Translations under genes and position numbers: made by a program
From: Candidatus Omnitrophota bacterium
Lineage (GTDB): Bacteria > Hinthialibacterota > Hinthialibacteria > Hinthialibacterales > JAKPRU01
NCBI GenBank assembly: GCA_029568995.1
Contig: JAKPYU010000080.1
Coordinates: 1-51,919 of the forward strand
Length of the DNA: 51,919 nt
Direction: 5' to 3'
Shown: positions 40,115 through 47,953 of the stretch, one piece after another
Layout: each line of letters starts with the position of its first letter
Numbering within the stretch: the first letter of the stretch is position 1
The notes under the pieces: generated by a model
Databases searched by the model: none
Seen by the model: the letters and a program-made list of their open reading frames with translations, nothing else
Told to the model about the DNA's origin: nothing

Positions 40115-43050
40115 AGCAGACCTCCTGGCTGTTTGGGAATGCGGACAGTAAACGTACTTCCCTGTCCCCATTGGCTTTCCACAGTAATCGAACCACCCAT
40201 GAGATCCACGATCTTCCGGCAAATGGACAGTCCAAGGCCGGTTCCCTCGTGCTTGCGGGCGAGGCCGGTATCGATCTGGTGGAATGGCTGAAAGAGGCTC
40301 GGAATCTCTTCCGGCTTCATGCCGATACCCGTGTCCGCAAACAACAGGGAATAATGATCGTTTTCGGTCCGGCACGATAGATGAACGTGTCCCTTGTCAG
40401 TGAATTTGATGGCATTATTGATCAGATTCAGAATCACCTGTTCCAGGCGACGCTGATCTGACACAATTGTTCCGACTCCATCCGAAATGTCAAGACGCAG
40501 ATCGATCCCCTTCTTTTCCGCCAGCGGAGAGACCAGTTTGACCATTTTCTCAACGGAGGATCGCAGATCGAAGGATGCGATGGAAAGATCCAGCTGGCCG
40601 GCTTCAATCTTGGAGATATCCAGCACATCATTGATCAATGCCAGAAGATGGCGGGAACTGTTTTGAACCATGGCCAATTGTTTTTGCTGCTCCTGGTTCA
40701 GAGGCCCGGCCAGTCCCTGGAGCAGGATGCCCGTAAAGCCGATAATCGAGTTGAGTGGCGTACGCAATTCATGGGACATGGTGGCGAGGAAGGCGGATTT
40801 GATCCGATCGGCGGCCATGGCTCGTTCCATGGCGGTGGCCAGTTCCGCCGTTCGTTCCGCCACGCGGCACTCCAAATCCGCCGCATGGCGCTGCAAATCC
40901 TCATGGAGTCGGTGGATTTCCTTCTCCGCCTGTCTTCGCTCGGTGATGTCGTGAATGATGGCGATGGTCCCGGCCGAGAGATCATCCGCACGAAGAGGAG
41001 CCGCTGTCACAATGACATCCCGCATTGTCCCGTCACTACGCCGCAACCTGGTTTCGACGGATGCCAGGCCTTTTTCCTGCAAATCGGCATACAAGGCCTG
41101 CCCCACCCGGTTGTACTCTTCCTCACTATCATAGAGCATTCGTGTGGTCTTGCCGAGGATCGTTTCTTCCGGATACCCGAACTGCTCGCACCAGTATTTG
41201 TTGGCACTTTTGTACAGCCGGTCCTTCATAATGCAGATCCCGACCGGTGCGGCCAGGAACACACCACGGATTGTGGATTCGCTTTCCTGCAGGGCTTCCT
41301 CGGCCTTCTTGCGCTCCGTGATATCCGTGCCGACGCTCAAGATCCCCGCCGGTTGTTCCTGGTCGTCCAACATGATCCGGTTGGCCCAGCTGATCCAGAC
41401 GCGCTCACCGTTGCGACGTATATTCTCATTGACATTCTGCTCGAATGCCTTCGGGTTTGCGCAGATCTGCTCCATGAGTTGTCCCAGATCGCGTCCGCCG
41501 GTTTCGGTTTCCGGGACAATTGTGCCGACTATGTGGTGTCCGACAATCTCCTCGGCGGAATAACCGAAAAATCGTTGGCCGAACTCGTTGAGGAACGTGA
41601 TCCGCCCATCGGATGTCATGCGCAGAATGATGGTGTTGGCTTCCTCCACCAGCTCGCGATACTGCCGTTCGCTCTCCGCAAGTCGTTCTTCGATGTGTTT
41701 GCGTTCGGTGATGTCCCGCACAATCGCCTGCAACACGGTTTCCTCTCCGAGTTCCAGGCGGTTCAGGCTCACTTCGGCCATGAATAATGTCCCATCCCGC
41801 CGGCGGTGTTGCCATTCAAAAAACTGCGGTCCGTCCGTCAGGGCCAGGTTGATCCTCTCCAATGCTTTCTCCATGGAGGGCCGCCCGTCCGGCTGCATGG
41901 GGGGCGAAAATCCGTAGGGCGGGATACCGATGATCTGTTCCCGCGTACAGCCATACATGGTCAGTGCCCGGGCGTTGCAGTCGATGAACCGGTCTCCGCG
42001 CATCAGCAGGATCGCGTCGCTGGCCGTTTCGAACAACGTTCGGTACTTATGCACGTTTTCGCGGAGCTCCTGCACGAGGTGTTTCATTTCTTCATATACG
42101 GAGCGGATCTGTTCATTCCGGAGCGCCAGGTCCTGGGTTCGGATCGCCACCTGGCGCTTGAGCACAACACTCCATAAGAGGCTGAGCAACAGCAATCCGG
42201 CGATAACAAATCCCGCGCCTTTGAGCCACAATGGGAACCGGATTCTTACATGTTCAGACGTCCATCGTTTCAGGGAGGCGTAATATACCGATTGAAGGTC
42301 GCTTTTCAGCTGCAAAAGATGACGATCGATCGTGTCCGGCAATTGTCTGGGGGCGTTTAGAGGTGCCGCGAAGAACAACTCGGATGGCTCGAAAATGACC
42401 GGCGTATCTTCAAGTCCGAAATTCTTTGCATGCATCAATCCATAGAAATGATTGGTGATGACCGCATCGGCTTCCCCCTTGGAGACCATCTGAAACATGG
42501 TCGCATAATCCGGCACGGAAATGAGGGAGATGTTCAATCCGAAACTTTTGCTGAGCCGGACAAACGCTTCCTGCTGAACCGAGCGCTCCAGGACAAGAAC
42601 TCGCTTGTTGTTCAGGTCCAATACGGATTGAACGTTGCTTCCTTTGGGGGTGTACACTTGAAGCCAGGAGAACAAGGCCGGAACCTTGTGGAATGTGTAT
42701 ATTTTCTCACGATCCGCCGTATAAGCCACATCCGGCATGAGGTCGATTTCCCCTCTTGCCAGGCGGTCCAAACCCTCTTCCCAGGTGCCGGATACATAGC
42801 GCAGCTCCCAGCCTTCCTGGCTCGCGATGTACTCGATGATGTCAATGAAGATCCCTTCGGGTTTTCCCGATGCAGAAACGAAAATCTTTGGCGCATTCTC
42901 ATAGACGCCCACGGTCACAATTTGATCATCGGCGCATGCAGATGGGATGCCCAGCCATGAACAAGCCAACAGGACGATGGGCAGGAACGACAATAATCGT
43001 CCGTCGTAAGACGAATTCTCATCAGGAGGCAAAGTCTGTTCCATAGCCAT
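40111..43050 (-). CDS. Periplasmic-binding-domain sensor histidine kinase (SBP_bac_3-TM-PAS x3-HisKA-HATPase)
   Basis: A 979-residue membrane kinase. The signal segment (LLSFLPIVLLACSW) is followed by a family-3 solute-binding domain (~45-265: VTVGVYENAPKIF, GEIDLMPDVAYTADREKIYTF). A single helix (~275-297, FVIAGLLLLSLLWSVVL) crosses the membrane. Three PAS/PAC units (~335-705) contain RDITERKHIEERL, TDITERKKAEEAL and HDITERRQAEKEI at their ends. HisKA has FLATMSHELRTPLNS, and HATPase has NLINNAIKFT and GTGLGLSIC. It should bind a small ligand, perhaps an amino acid or a carboxylate, and start a phosphorelay to the two downstream proteins. Confidence 0.94.
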   Translation of the reverse strand: MAMEQTLPPDENSSYDGRLLSFLPIVLLACSWLGIPSACADDQIVTVGVYENAPKIFVSASGKPEGIFIDIIEYIASQEGWELRYVSGTWEEGLDRLARGEIDLMPDVAYTADREKIYTFHKVPALFSWLQVYTPKGSNVQSVLDLNNKRVLVLERSVQQEAFVRLSKSFGLNISLISVPDYATMFQMVSKGEADAVITNHFYGLMHAKNFGLEDTPVIFEPSELFFAAPLNAPRQLPDTIDRHLLQLKSDLQSVYYASLKRWTSEHVRIRFPLWLKGAGFVIAGLLLLSLLWSVVLKRQVAIRTQDLALRNEQIRSVYEEMKHLVQELRENVHKYRTLFETASDAILLMRGDRFIDCNARALTMYGCTREQIIGIPPYGFSPPMQPDGRPSMEKALERINLALTDGPQFFEWQHRRRDGTLFMAEVSLNRLELGEETVLQAIVRDITERKHIEERLAESERQYRELVEEANTIILRMTSDGRITFLNEFGQRFFGYSAEEIVGHHIVGTIVPETETGGRDLGQLMEQICANPKAFEQNVNENIRRNGERVWISWANRIMLDDQEQPAGILSVGTDITERKKAEEALQESESTIRGVFLAAPVGICIMKDRLYKSANKYWCEQFGYPEETILGKTTRMLYDSEEEYNRVGQALYADLQEKGLASVETRLRRSDGTMRDVIVTAAPLRADDLSAGTIAIIHDITERRQAEKEIHRLHEDLQRHAADLECRVAERTAELATAMERAMAADRIKSAFLATMSHELRTPLNSIIGFTGILLQGLAGPLNQEQQKQLAMVQNSSRHLLALINDVLDISKIEAGQLDLSIASFDLRSSVEKMVKLVSPLAEKKGIDLRLDISDGVGTIVSDQRRLEQVILNLINNAIKFTDKGHVHLSCRTENDHYSLLFADTGIGMKPEEIPSLFQPFHQIDTGLARKHEGTGLGLSICRKIVDLMGGSITVESQWGQGSTFTVRIPKQPGGLL

Positions 43051-43428
43051 TATTCAATTCCAAGCCGTATTATCCTGGAGATAGGTCTCATTCCGCGACA
43101 GAGGTTTTCTCCATGCTCTCCAGTATGGCATGACGTCCAATTCCACACTAACCATGCAATACATCGGGGACCGGATCAGGGATGTCTGTTGACCGTAGGA
43201 TCTCCTATTTCTTGTCAGAACGCTCTTTCGACAACGTCAAATCGTTCATGCAACATCCGTCTATTATCGGTTCCTTATCCCCATTGAGCAAGACGGGAAG
43301 CATTGCCCGCCCTGACGCCGGAACGGTAGGATGCAATTGAGGTCTTGGAGGGAGCACCGTGTGTGCATCGGTTCGTTTAATTCCCACGCACTCTCCCACG
43401 GAAATCAAAAAGATAGACGGAGGTTCTC
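43051..43428. other. Divergent regulatory gap of 378 nt
   Basis: It lies between the start of the periplasmic kinase operon and the start of the ABC-type binding protein gene, so it should hold promoters for both. The family 4 repeat is at 43260-43300. GGAGG at 43419-43423 serves the binding protein. I saw no convincing gene or clear promoter pair. Confidence 0.6.
43260..43300 (+). repeat. Interspersed repeat, family 4, copy B
   Basis: TCTATTATCGG, TTCC, CCCCATTGAGCAAGACGGG and AAG. It matches copy A over TCTATTATCG and copy C over TTGAGCAAGACG. Confidence 0.55.
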
Positions 43429-44439
43429 ATGGTAAAGATGGTCTTGTCCTGGCTGATGTGCAGCTTCCTGCTGTTTTGCTCTTCGAGCGGATGGGGCAAG
43501 GATGTGGCCGTATTACGACTGAAATCCTACTACGCATCCAATCTGGCGTATTCCGGGGTTCTTGCCGGACTGGCAACTAACGGATATGTGGAAGGAGATC
43601 GACTCTCTATCGTCAACTTCGATGCGGAGGGCGATCCACAGAGGCTGGTCGCCTTGGCAGAGGAAATCGCCGCCGGCAATTTCGATCTGATCGTCACCCT
43701 CAGCACCGCTGCCCTGGAAGCCATGGCCCATGCCAACCTCGAAACAAAAATCCCCCACGTTTTCACCTTCGTTTCCACACCGTCCGTGGTCGATGTCGGT
43801 GTGACGGAAGATGGAATTCATCCCGATCATATAACAGGCCTTTACCACCCCAATCCGGTTCCCTCCGCCTTTCGGCTTGCACGAGAGATGGATCCTTCTC
43901 TCGCGAAAGTCGGGTTGGTCTGGTCCCCAATAGAAAAAAACTCTGCCTATCAGACCGACATGGCCAGAGAAATCTGCCTCGCGTTGAATATCGAACTGAT
44001 CGAAAGAACGGTTTCTTCTGCGGATGAAGTGTTGGCGATGGCCCAGGATCTCTCCGATCAACAAGTCGAGGCGTTCTTTATGAACGGGGACAATGTGGTT
44101 CTTCCCGCGATTCAGGATATTGTCCAAACCGCTCGCATAGCCCGGATCCCGGTGTTTTTCGTTGGATCGGGGGGGATCGATGAAGGCACGTTGTTCGACT
44201 TGGGCACCGACTATGAGCAGTCGAGTTTCATTGCGGGTGAAATGGGGGCCGCGATCCTCGACGGCCAAAGCCCGGCAGACATCCCCGTTGTCAGATATAC
44301 AACCGAAAGCCTGTTCCTCAACCTCAACGCCCTGGTGGACCTGAAAGATCCCTGGACAGTCACCGACCAAATGAAACTCCGCGCGGAACGAATCATTGGG
44401 GAAACCTCCAATGTTCCCGCATGGGAGGAGATTCAATAG
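43429..44439 (+). CDS. ABC transporter substrate-binding protein (ABC_sub_bind / TrpX-like)
   Basis: A 336-residue exported protein with a signal peptide to about residue 23 (SWLMCSFLLFCSSSGWG). The body follows the ABC_sub_bind family (PF04392): GVLAGLATNGYVEGDRLSI, LIVTLSTAALEA, VFTFVSTPSVVDVGV, KVGLVWSPIEKNSAY, VEAFFMNGDNVVLPAI and IPVFFVGSGGIDEGTLFDLG. These proteins bind amino acids or other ligands for ABC importers. No permease or ATPase gene follows. It is divergent from the SBP-domain kinase and may deliver or report the same ligand. GGAGG lies 5 nt before the ATG. Confidence 0.9.
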   Translation: MVKMVLSWLMCSFLLFCSSSGWGKDVAVLRLKSYYASNLAYSGVLAGLATNGYVEGDRLSIVNFDAEGDPQRLVALAEEIAAGNFDLIVTLSTAALEAMAHANLETKIPHVFTFVSTPSVVDVGVTEDGIHPDHITGLYHPNPVPSAFRLAREMDPSLAKVGLVWSPIEKNSAYQTDMAREICLALNIELIERTVSSADEVLAMAQDLSDQQVEAFFMNGDNVVLPAIQDIVQTARIARIPVFFVGSGGIDEGTLFDLGTDYEQSSFIAGEMGAAILDGQSPADIPVVRYTTESLFLNLNALVDLKDPWTVTDQMKLRAERIIGETSNVPAWEEIQ

Positions 44440-44488
44440 GGGGCCGGATGTCCAGGGGTGTTTCGGGATTCGATGCCTCTTTTCCTTG

Positions 44489-44504
44489 TCGGTTCATGAA
44501 CCGA
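44489..44504. promoter_or_regulatory. Candidate operator: 16-bp perfect palindrome
   Basis: TCGGTTCATGAACCGA is self-complementary across all 16 bases. It ends 15 nt before the -35 of the promoter at 44520. That position fits an operator or activator site. Confidence 0.5.
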
Positions 44505-44519
44505 ACATCCCTGCCCGGC

Positions 44520-44548
44520 TTGACTGTCTCCGTACCCGAACGTATGTT
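44520..44548 (+). promoter_or_regulatory. Sigma-70-type promoter for the ribosomal-type peptide gene
   Basis: TTGACT (44520-44525) and TATGTT (44543-44548) are separated by 17 nt. It lies about 53 nt before the small ORF and may also drive spoVG. Confidence 0.6.
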
Positions 44549-44601
44549 TAACAACTTACTCATTGAGAGCAGTCAATGAGAAAAACATTGCGAGGACTTA
44601 G

Positions 44602-44691
44602 ATGCCATCAGGGAAAAAGCGTAAACGGATGAAAATCGCGACGCATAAGCGCAAGAAAAAACGTCGCGCCAATCGCCACAAGAAGAAATAG
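44602..44691 (+). CDS. 29-residue bS22/AURKAIP1-COX24-type ribosomal peptide
   Basis: This very short gene encodes MPSGKKRKRMKIATHKRKKK then RRANRHKKK, an almost entirely basic peptide. It matches a small conserved family in Bacteroidetes and relatives ('MPSGKKRKRHKMATHKRKKR', recalled from knowledge) with the AURKAIP1/COX24 motif, related to mycobacterial ribosomal protein bS22. It probably binds the small subunit. The promoter upstream and the spoVG gene downstream fit a growth-linked transcript. It is easily missed because of its size. Confidence 0.85.
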   Translation: MPSGKKRKRMKIATHKRKKKRRANRHKKK

Positions 44692-44728
44692 TAGCGGATT
44701 TCTTTCTGTTGCTTGGTATGCGGGTCAC

Positions 44729-44763
44729 CTGCCCGGATCTTCACAGAAGTTCCGGGCAGGTAC
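44729..44763 (+). promoter_or_regulatory. Strong hairpin in the spoVG leader
   Basis: ACCTGCCCGGA and TCCGGGCAGGT form an 11-bp stem. Inside it CTTC and GAAG extend it around a three-base loop ACA with one T-T mismatch. The hairpin ends 21 nt before ATG 44785. No T-run follows, so it is more likely an attenuator-like or mRNA-stability element than a terminator. Confidence 0.6.
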
Positions 44764-44784
44764 CAATGACAACGGAGAGGCGGC

Positions 44785-45177
44785 ATGGAAGTTACGGAAG
44801 TCAAGGTGTTTCCGTTGCGAAAGCCCAACGACAAGTTAAAGGCTTTCGCAACGATTGTTTTTGACAGCTGTTTTATTATCCGGGATCTGAAAGTCATCAA
44901 CGGGAATTCCGGGTTGTTTGTGGCTATGCCCAGCCGCAAGCTGGAAGACGGAACCTACGAGGATATTGTCCACCCCATTAATTCCGAGACCCGTCAGAAG
45001 ATCGAACAAGCAGTGTTGGAGGAATACGAGCGGGTTAAGGACCGACGGGGCCGTCCGGCATTCCGAAAGCGAGACTCCGAATCCGCTCTTATCGAGCCGC
45101 CTTCGCTTCCTTCCGCGCAGCAAGACACGCCGGCGGATTCTCAAAGTCTGTCAGCAGGTGGAATCGAGCTTCTATAG
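44785..45177 (+). CDS. spoVG: SpoVG family RNA/DNA-binding regulator
   Basis: A 130-residue protein. The ~85-residue SpoVG core is complete: MEVTEVKVFPLRK, LKAFATIVFDSCFIIRDLKV, GLFVAMPSRKLEDGTYEDIV and HPINSETRQKIEQAVLEEYE. The last ~40 residues are a variable tail. SpoVG proteins bind RNA or DNA and tune cell-division and envelope genes. Its 3' end overlaps the 3' end of murI on the other strand by 89 nt, inside the variable tail. A strong hairpin lies in the leader. Confidence 0.95.
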   Translation: MEVTEVKVFPLRKPNDKLKAFATIVFDSCFIIRDLKVINGNSGLFVAMPSRKLEDGTYEDIVHPINSETRQKIEQAVLEEYERVKDRRGRPAFRKRDSESALIEPPSLPSAQQDTPADSQSLSAGGIELL

Positions 45178-45979
45178 CCCCGACGATCGTTCGAAAATGT
45201 CGCCGGAATCCCTCAATGTCGTCGGATGAGCAGAAATCGGAAGGTTCCCGCGATCCGGGGGATAACAGACCGTGTCGCGACAATTCCAGTGCGACTGCCT
45301 TCGCGGTCTCCGCCGCCGAATTGACAAGCGTGATTTGTGGCCCCACGACGCCTTGGATCGTGTTCTGAAGAAGCGGGTAGTGGGTACATCCCAGAATAAT
45401 CACATCGACCCCTTCCGCCATCAGAGACCCCAGATACCGTTCCGCAATCATCTGTGTTACCCGGTCATCAACCCACCCTTCCTCGGTCAGAGGGACGAAC
45501 AAAGGGCAGGGAGTAGACCAGACTTGCACAGAGGGATCGAGCCGCTTGATGGCTCGATCGTACGCACCGCTCGCGATTGTGCTTTTCGTACCGATTACCC
45601 CGATTTTGCCCGTCTTTGTGGCGGTCACCGCCGCCATGGCTCCCGGTTCCACAACCCCCACAACCGGTCCGGGGAAGATTTCGGTAATGGTATCCCAGGC
45701 CGACGCGGTCGATGTGTTGCACGCCACAACCACCATCTTGACACCCAAATCTCGAAAAAAACTCGTGATCTCCCGACAGTATCGCTGCACCGTTTCAGAT
45801 GATTTGTTCCCGTACGGAACACGGGCTGTGTCGCCGAAATAGATCAGTCGCTCCTGCGGTAGATCATCCAGAATCGCCCGCGCCACCGTCAATCCCCCGA
45901 TCCCGGAGTCGAAAACGCCTATCGGCGCACTGCAGTCCTTCCCCGCAGTATGTAAATCAGCCCCGTTCGTCTCGATCAC
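45089..45979 (-). CDS. murI: Glutamate racemase
   Basis: A 296-residue enzyme that makes D-glutamate for peptidoglycan. The two catalytic Cys are present: Cys87 (VVACNTSTA) and Cys198 (ILGCTHYPLL). GVFDSGIGGLTVAR at 21-34 carries the substrate-binding Asp/Ser, and YFGDTARVPYG follows. The last 30 residues are a basic/Ala tail that overlaps spoVG on the other strand. It is the last gene of a minus-strand run amidase - GerMN - murI, a common envelope grouping. Confidence 0.95.
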   Translation of the reverse strand: MIETNGADLHTAGKDCSAPIGVFDSGIGGLTVARAILDDLPQERLIYFGDTARVPYGNKSSETVQRYCREITSFFRDLGVKMVVVACNTSTASAWDTITEIFPGPVVGVVEPGAMAAVTATKTGKIGVIGTKSTIASGAYDRAIKRLDPSVQVWSTPCPLFVPLTEEGWVDDRVTQMIAERYLGSLMAEGVDVIILGCTHYPLLQNTIQGVVGPQITLVNSAAETAKAVALELSRHGLLSPGSREPSDFCSSDDIEGFRRHFRTIVGAIEARFHLLTDFENPPACLAARKEAKAAR

Positions 45980-46016
45980 TTTCTGAACCTTTCAATTCCT
46001 GTCTGCACTTCCGCGT

Positions 46017-46628
46017 TCATTGGCCTGGACTCATAAGAGACTCCGCCGAATCGTAAAACACAAACGTCTTATCCGGGGCCAATGGCTCCGTTAAATCCCA
46101 CAAAAGGCCATCTTCGACCAATTCCCCATCGACGAGAATCTGGATGGTTTGAATGCTGCTGTCATGGTCGGCGAGAGTATTCACCAGCGAATAAATCGAG
46201 GCCCATTCTGACAGGGCGTGTCCCGGGCGGCGGTCGATAAACTCCCGCGAGAGGCTGAGAACCACGCACTTCTGAGCCTCATCCCAAAAAAGCGATTGAA
46301 GGCGTGTCCCTTCGGGGATTGTCGGAAGGAGATTCCGCACACCCGGCCCATCGATCAACGCTCTGACAAGCGTCTCCAGACGTTCCTCCAGCCGACCCGA
46401 CAGGACCAGGGTTCTGCGCTCTTTTACCAGAAGCCGATGATCCGACGAGAGGAAATACAGGGGCACAGTGAACGTATTGTTCTCATCCGATGGTTCTTCT
46501 GTAGCCGGGATGGGTGGCAATTCCAGCGCGGCGGACGGACTGCGCATCGAGGAGACCAGCAGAGTTATTCCCACGCCCAGCAGAATAACCAGTCCGAATG
46601 AAAGGATGACCAGAAGTGCTTTCTTCAT
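46017..46628 (-). CDS. GerMN domain protein, membrane-anchored
   Basis: A 203-residue protein with an N-terminal membrane segment (LLVILSFGLVILLGVGITLLV) and a GerMN domain (~60-190). The domain shows TFTVPLYFLSSDHRLLVKE, LETLVRALIDGP, LPTIPEGTRLQSLFWDE, CVVLSLSREFID and IYSLVNTLAD. The domain is known from spore germination protein GerM but also occurs widely near murI and amidase genes in non-spore-formers, where it may bind cell-wall material. It lies 12 nt after the amidase gene and 37 nt before murI, consistent with one operon. Confidence 0.9.
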   Translation of the reverse strand: MKKALLVILSFGLVILLGVGITLLVSSMRSPSAALELPPIPATEEPSDENNTFTVPLYFLSSDHRLLVKERRTLVLSGRLEERLETLVRALIDGPGVRNLLPTIPEGTRLQSLFWDEAQKCVVLSLSREFIDRRPGHALSEWASIYSLVNTLADHDSSIQTIQILVDGELVEDGLLWDLTEPLAPDKTFVFYDSAESLMSPGQ

Positions 46629-46640
46629 CGTTCAGCTCGA

Positions 46641-47888
46641 TCAGGGAACCAGGGATTCCCGAATGGGTCGCCCCTCCTGACGGTATACCCAATTCCCGAT
46701 GGCGAGAGACAAAACCTCCGCGATTCCGGACTGAAATCCCTCGCTATGCAGAATCTGTTCGTGTTCGACATTTGTCAGGCTGCCCAGCTCGACTACCACA
46801 CCCGGCATCAGCAGACCGCTGAGAATCGCCAGGCGACCGGATCGTGGACCCTCCTCAAACGAAACCGTGCCGACGCCGGGCAGATCCGCATAAGCGGTTT
46901 TCAGTACACCGTGGAGAGTGACCGCCAAATCCCGACTCTGTGGAAACCAGAGGGCGGAACCCGACTGCCACGGGACAAAGCGACTTCGCAGGGCAGAGGG
47001 ATCCGGACTCCTGCTATCGAGGGAGGGTGCCTCACCCGATGGTGGAGCCTGATACAGCACGGAAGGCAGGCTCATCGCGGGATCGAAAAGACCACCGGCG
47101 TGAAGGGAAATAAACGCACAGGCCTCCGAACTGTTCGCGAATGTGACACGATCTACAATCGGAACATCCGTGTGTTCCCGACGTGTTAGAGACACGTCTA
47201 TTTCAAAAGCGTTTTGAACCATTTCCTCACAGAACTTCGCAACCATGAGAACCACCTCGGCCTCGCTGGTGGTTCCGGTCCCTACGCTGCCCATGTCCTG
47301 ACCGCCATGTCCGGGATCGATCACCACCACAAGACGTCCGCTCGAAGACCGTACTGGTTGATGGGATTGATCGAATTCCGTTCGGGGAGATGTCCAGGGT
47401 GCAAGCGGAGAGACTTCCGGCTCGAAGTCGATGGCGGGTGTGGGAAGCGGCTGGGAAAGGAGCGGTGTCGGTTCCGGTTGCGGTGTGGGCAGGTGGATGG
47501 AGTACCCCAGAATCGGCTCCAGTACCTCGACGATTATACTCCTGGGAATCGCCAGACGATTCTGCAGAAATCGGACCGGTTGACTCAGGCGGAACACCTG
47601 GCTGCCGAGGATTGCCACACTGCTATCGACCAGCAGAACCAGCTTCGCATCTCCTGGAAGAACGATTTCGAACCGACCCGAAAGGGGGTCCCAATTCCAG
47701 GACGAATCCAGGGCCTCGCACAATTCCGTGGCGGGAACATAATCCGGCGGGAGGGATTCGGCAATTGGCTTTGGCCCTGTCAATGAATCCCATCGTTGGA
47801 CCGCCCCAATACGTCCGCTGGATAGCAGAAGCACCGGCACGACCAGGAACCATAGAAATGTATTGCGGTGGATCGAATTCGGCATCAT
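46641..47888 (-). CDS. N-acetylmuramoyl-L-alanine amidase (Amidase_3 family), exported
   Basis: A 415-residue protein with a signal segment (FLWFLVVPVLLLSSG). Residues ~30-130 look like a copper-amine-oxidase-N-like/SLH-type beta domain (LCEALDSSWNWDPLSGRFEI). A Pro-rich linker follows, then the Zn-dependent Amidase_3 domain: VVVIDPGHGGQDMGSVG (first His), SEAEVVL (Glu), FISLHAGG (second His) and VVVELGSLTN (catalytic Glu). It cleaves the bond between MurNAc and L-Ala. It heads the amidase - GerMN - murI operon. Confidence 0.93.
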   Translation of the reverse strand: MMPNSIHRNTFLWFLVVPVLLLSSGRIGAVQRWDSLTGPKPIAESLPPDYVPATELCEALDSSWNWDPLSGRFEIVLPGDAKLVLLVDSSVAILGSQVFRLSQPVRFLQNRLAIPRSIIVEVLEPILGYSIHLPTPQPEPTPLLSQPLPTPAIDFEPEVSPLAPWTSPRTEFDQSHQPVRSSSGRLVVVIDPGHGGQDMGSVGTGTTSEAEVVLMVAKFCEEMVQNAFEIDVSLTRREHTDVPIVDRVTFANSSEACAFISLHAGGLFDPAMSLPSVLYQAPPSGEAPSLDSRSPDPSALRSRFVPWQSGSALWFPQSRDLAVTLHGVLKTAYADLPGVGTVSFEEGPRSGRLAILSGLLMPGVVVELGSLTNVEHEQILHSEGFQSGIAEVLSLAIGNWVYRQEGRPIRESLVP

Positions 47889-47953
47889 TCTGGGGCTGAT
47901 CTCATCTTGTCATAGTAGCATGACTGCTTCGGCTTCTCCCGCCCGGTCACCTG

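Noticed and set aside
40648-41787. 379-codon plus-strand frame opposite the sensor kinase
   Set aside because: It lies wholly inside a kinase with complete domains; the frame is a codon-bias shadow.
43205-43408. 67-codon minus-strand frame in the divergent gap
   Set aside because: Low-complexity, no family features, and it covers the expected promoter region and a repeat.
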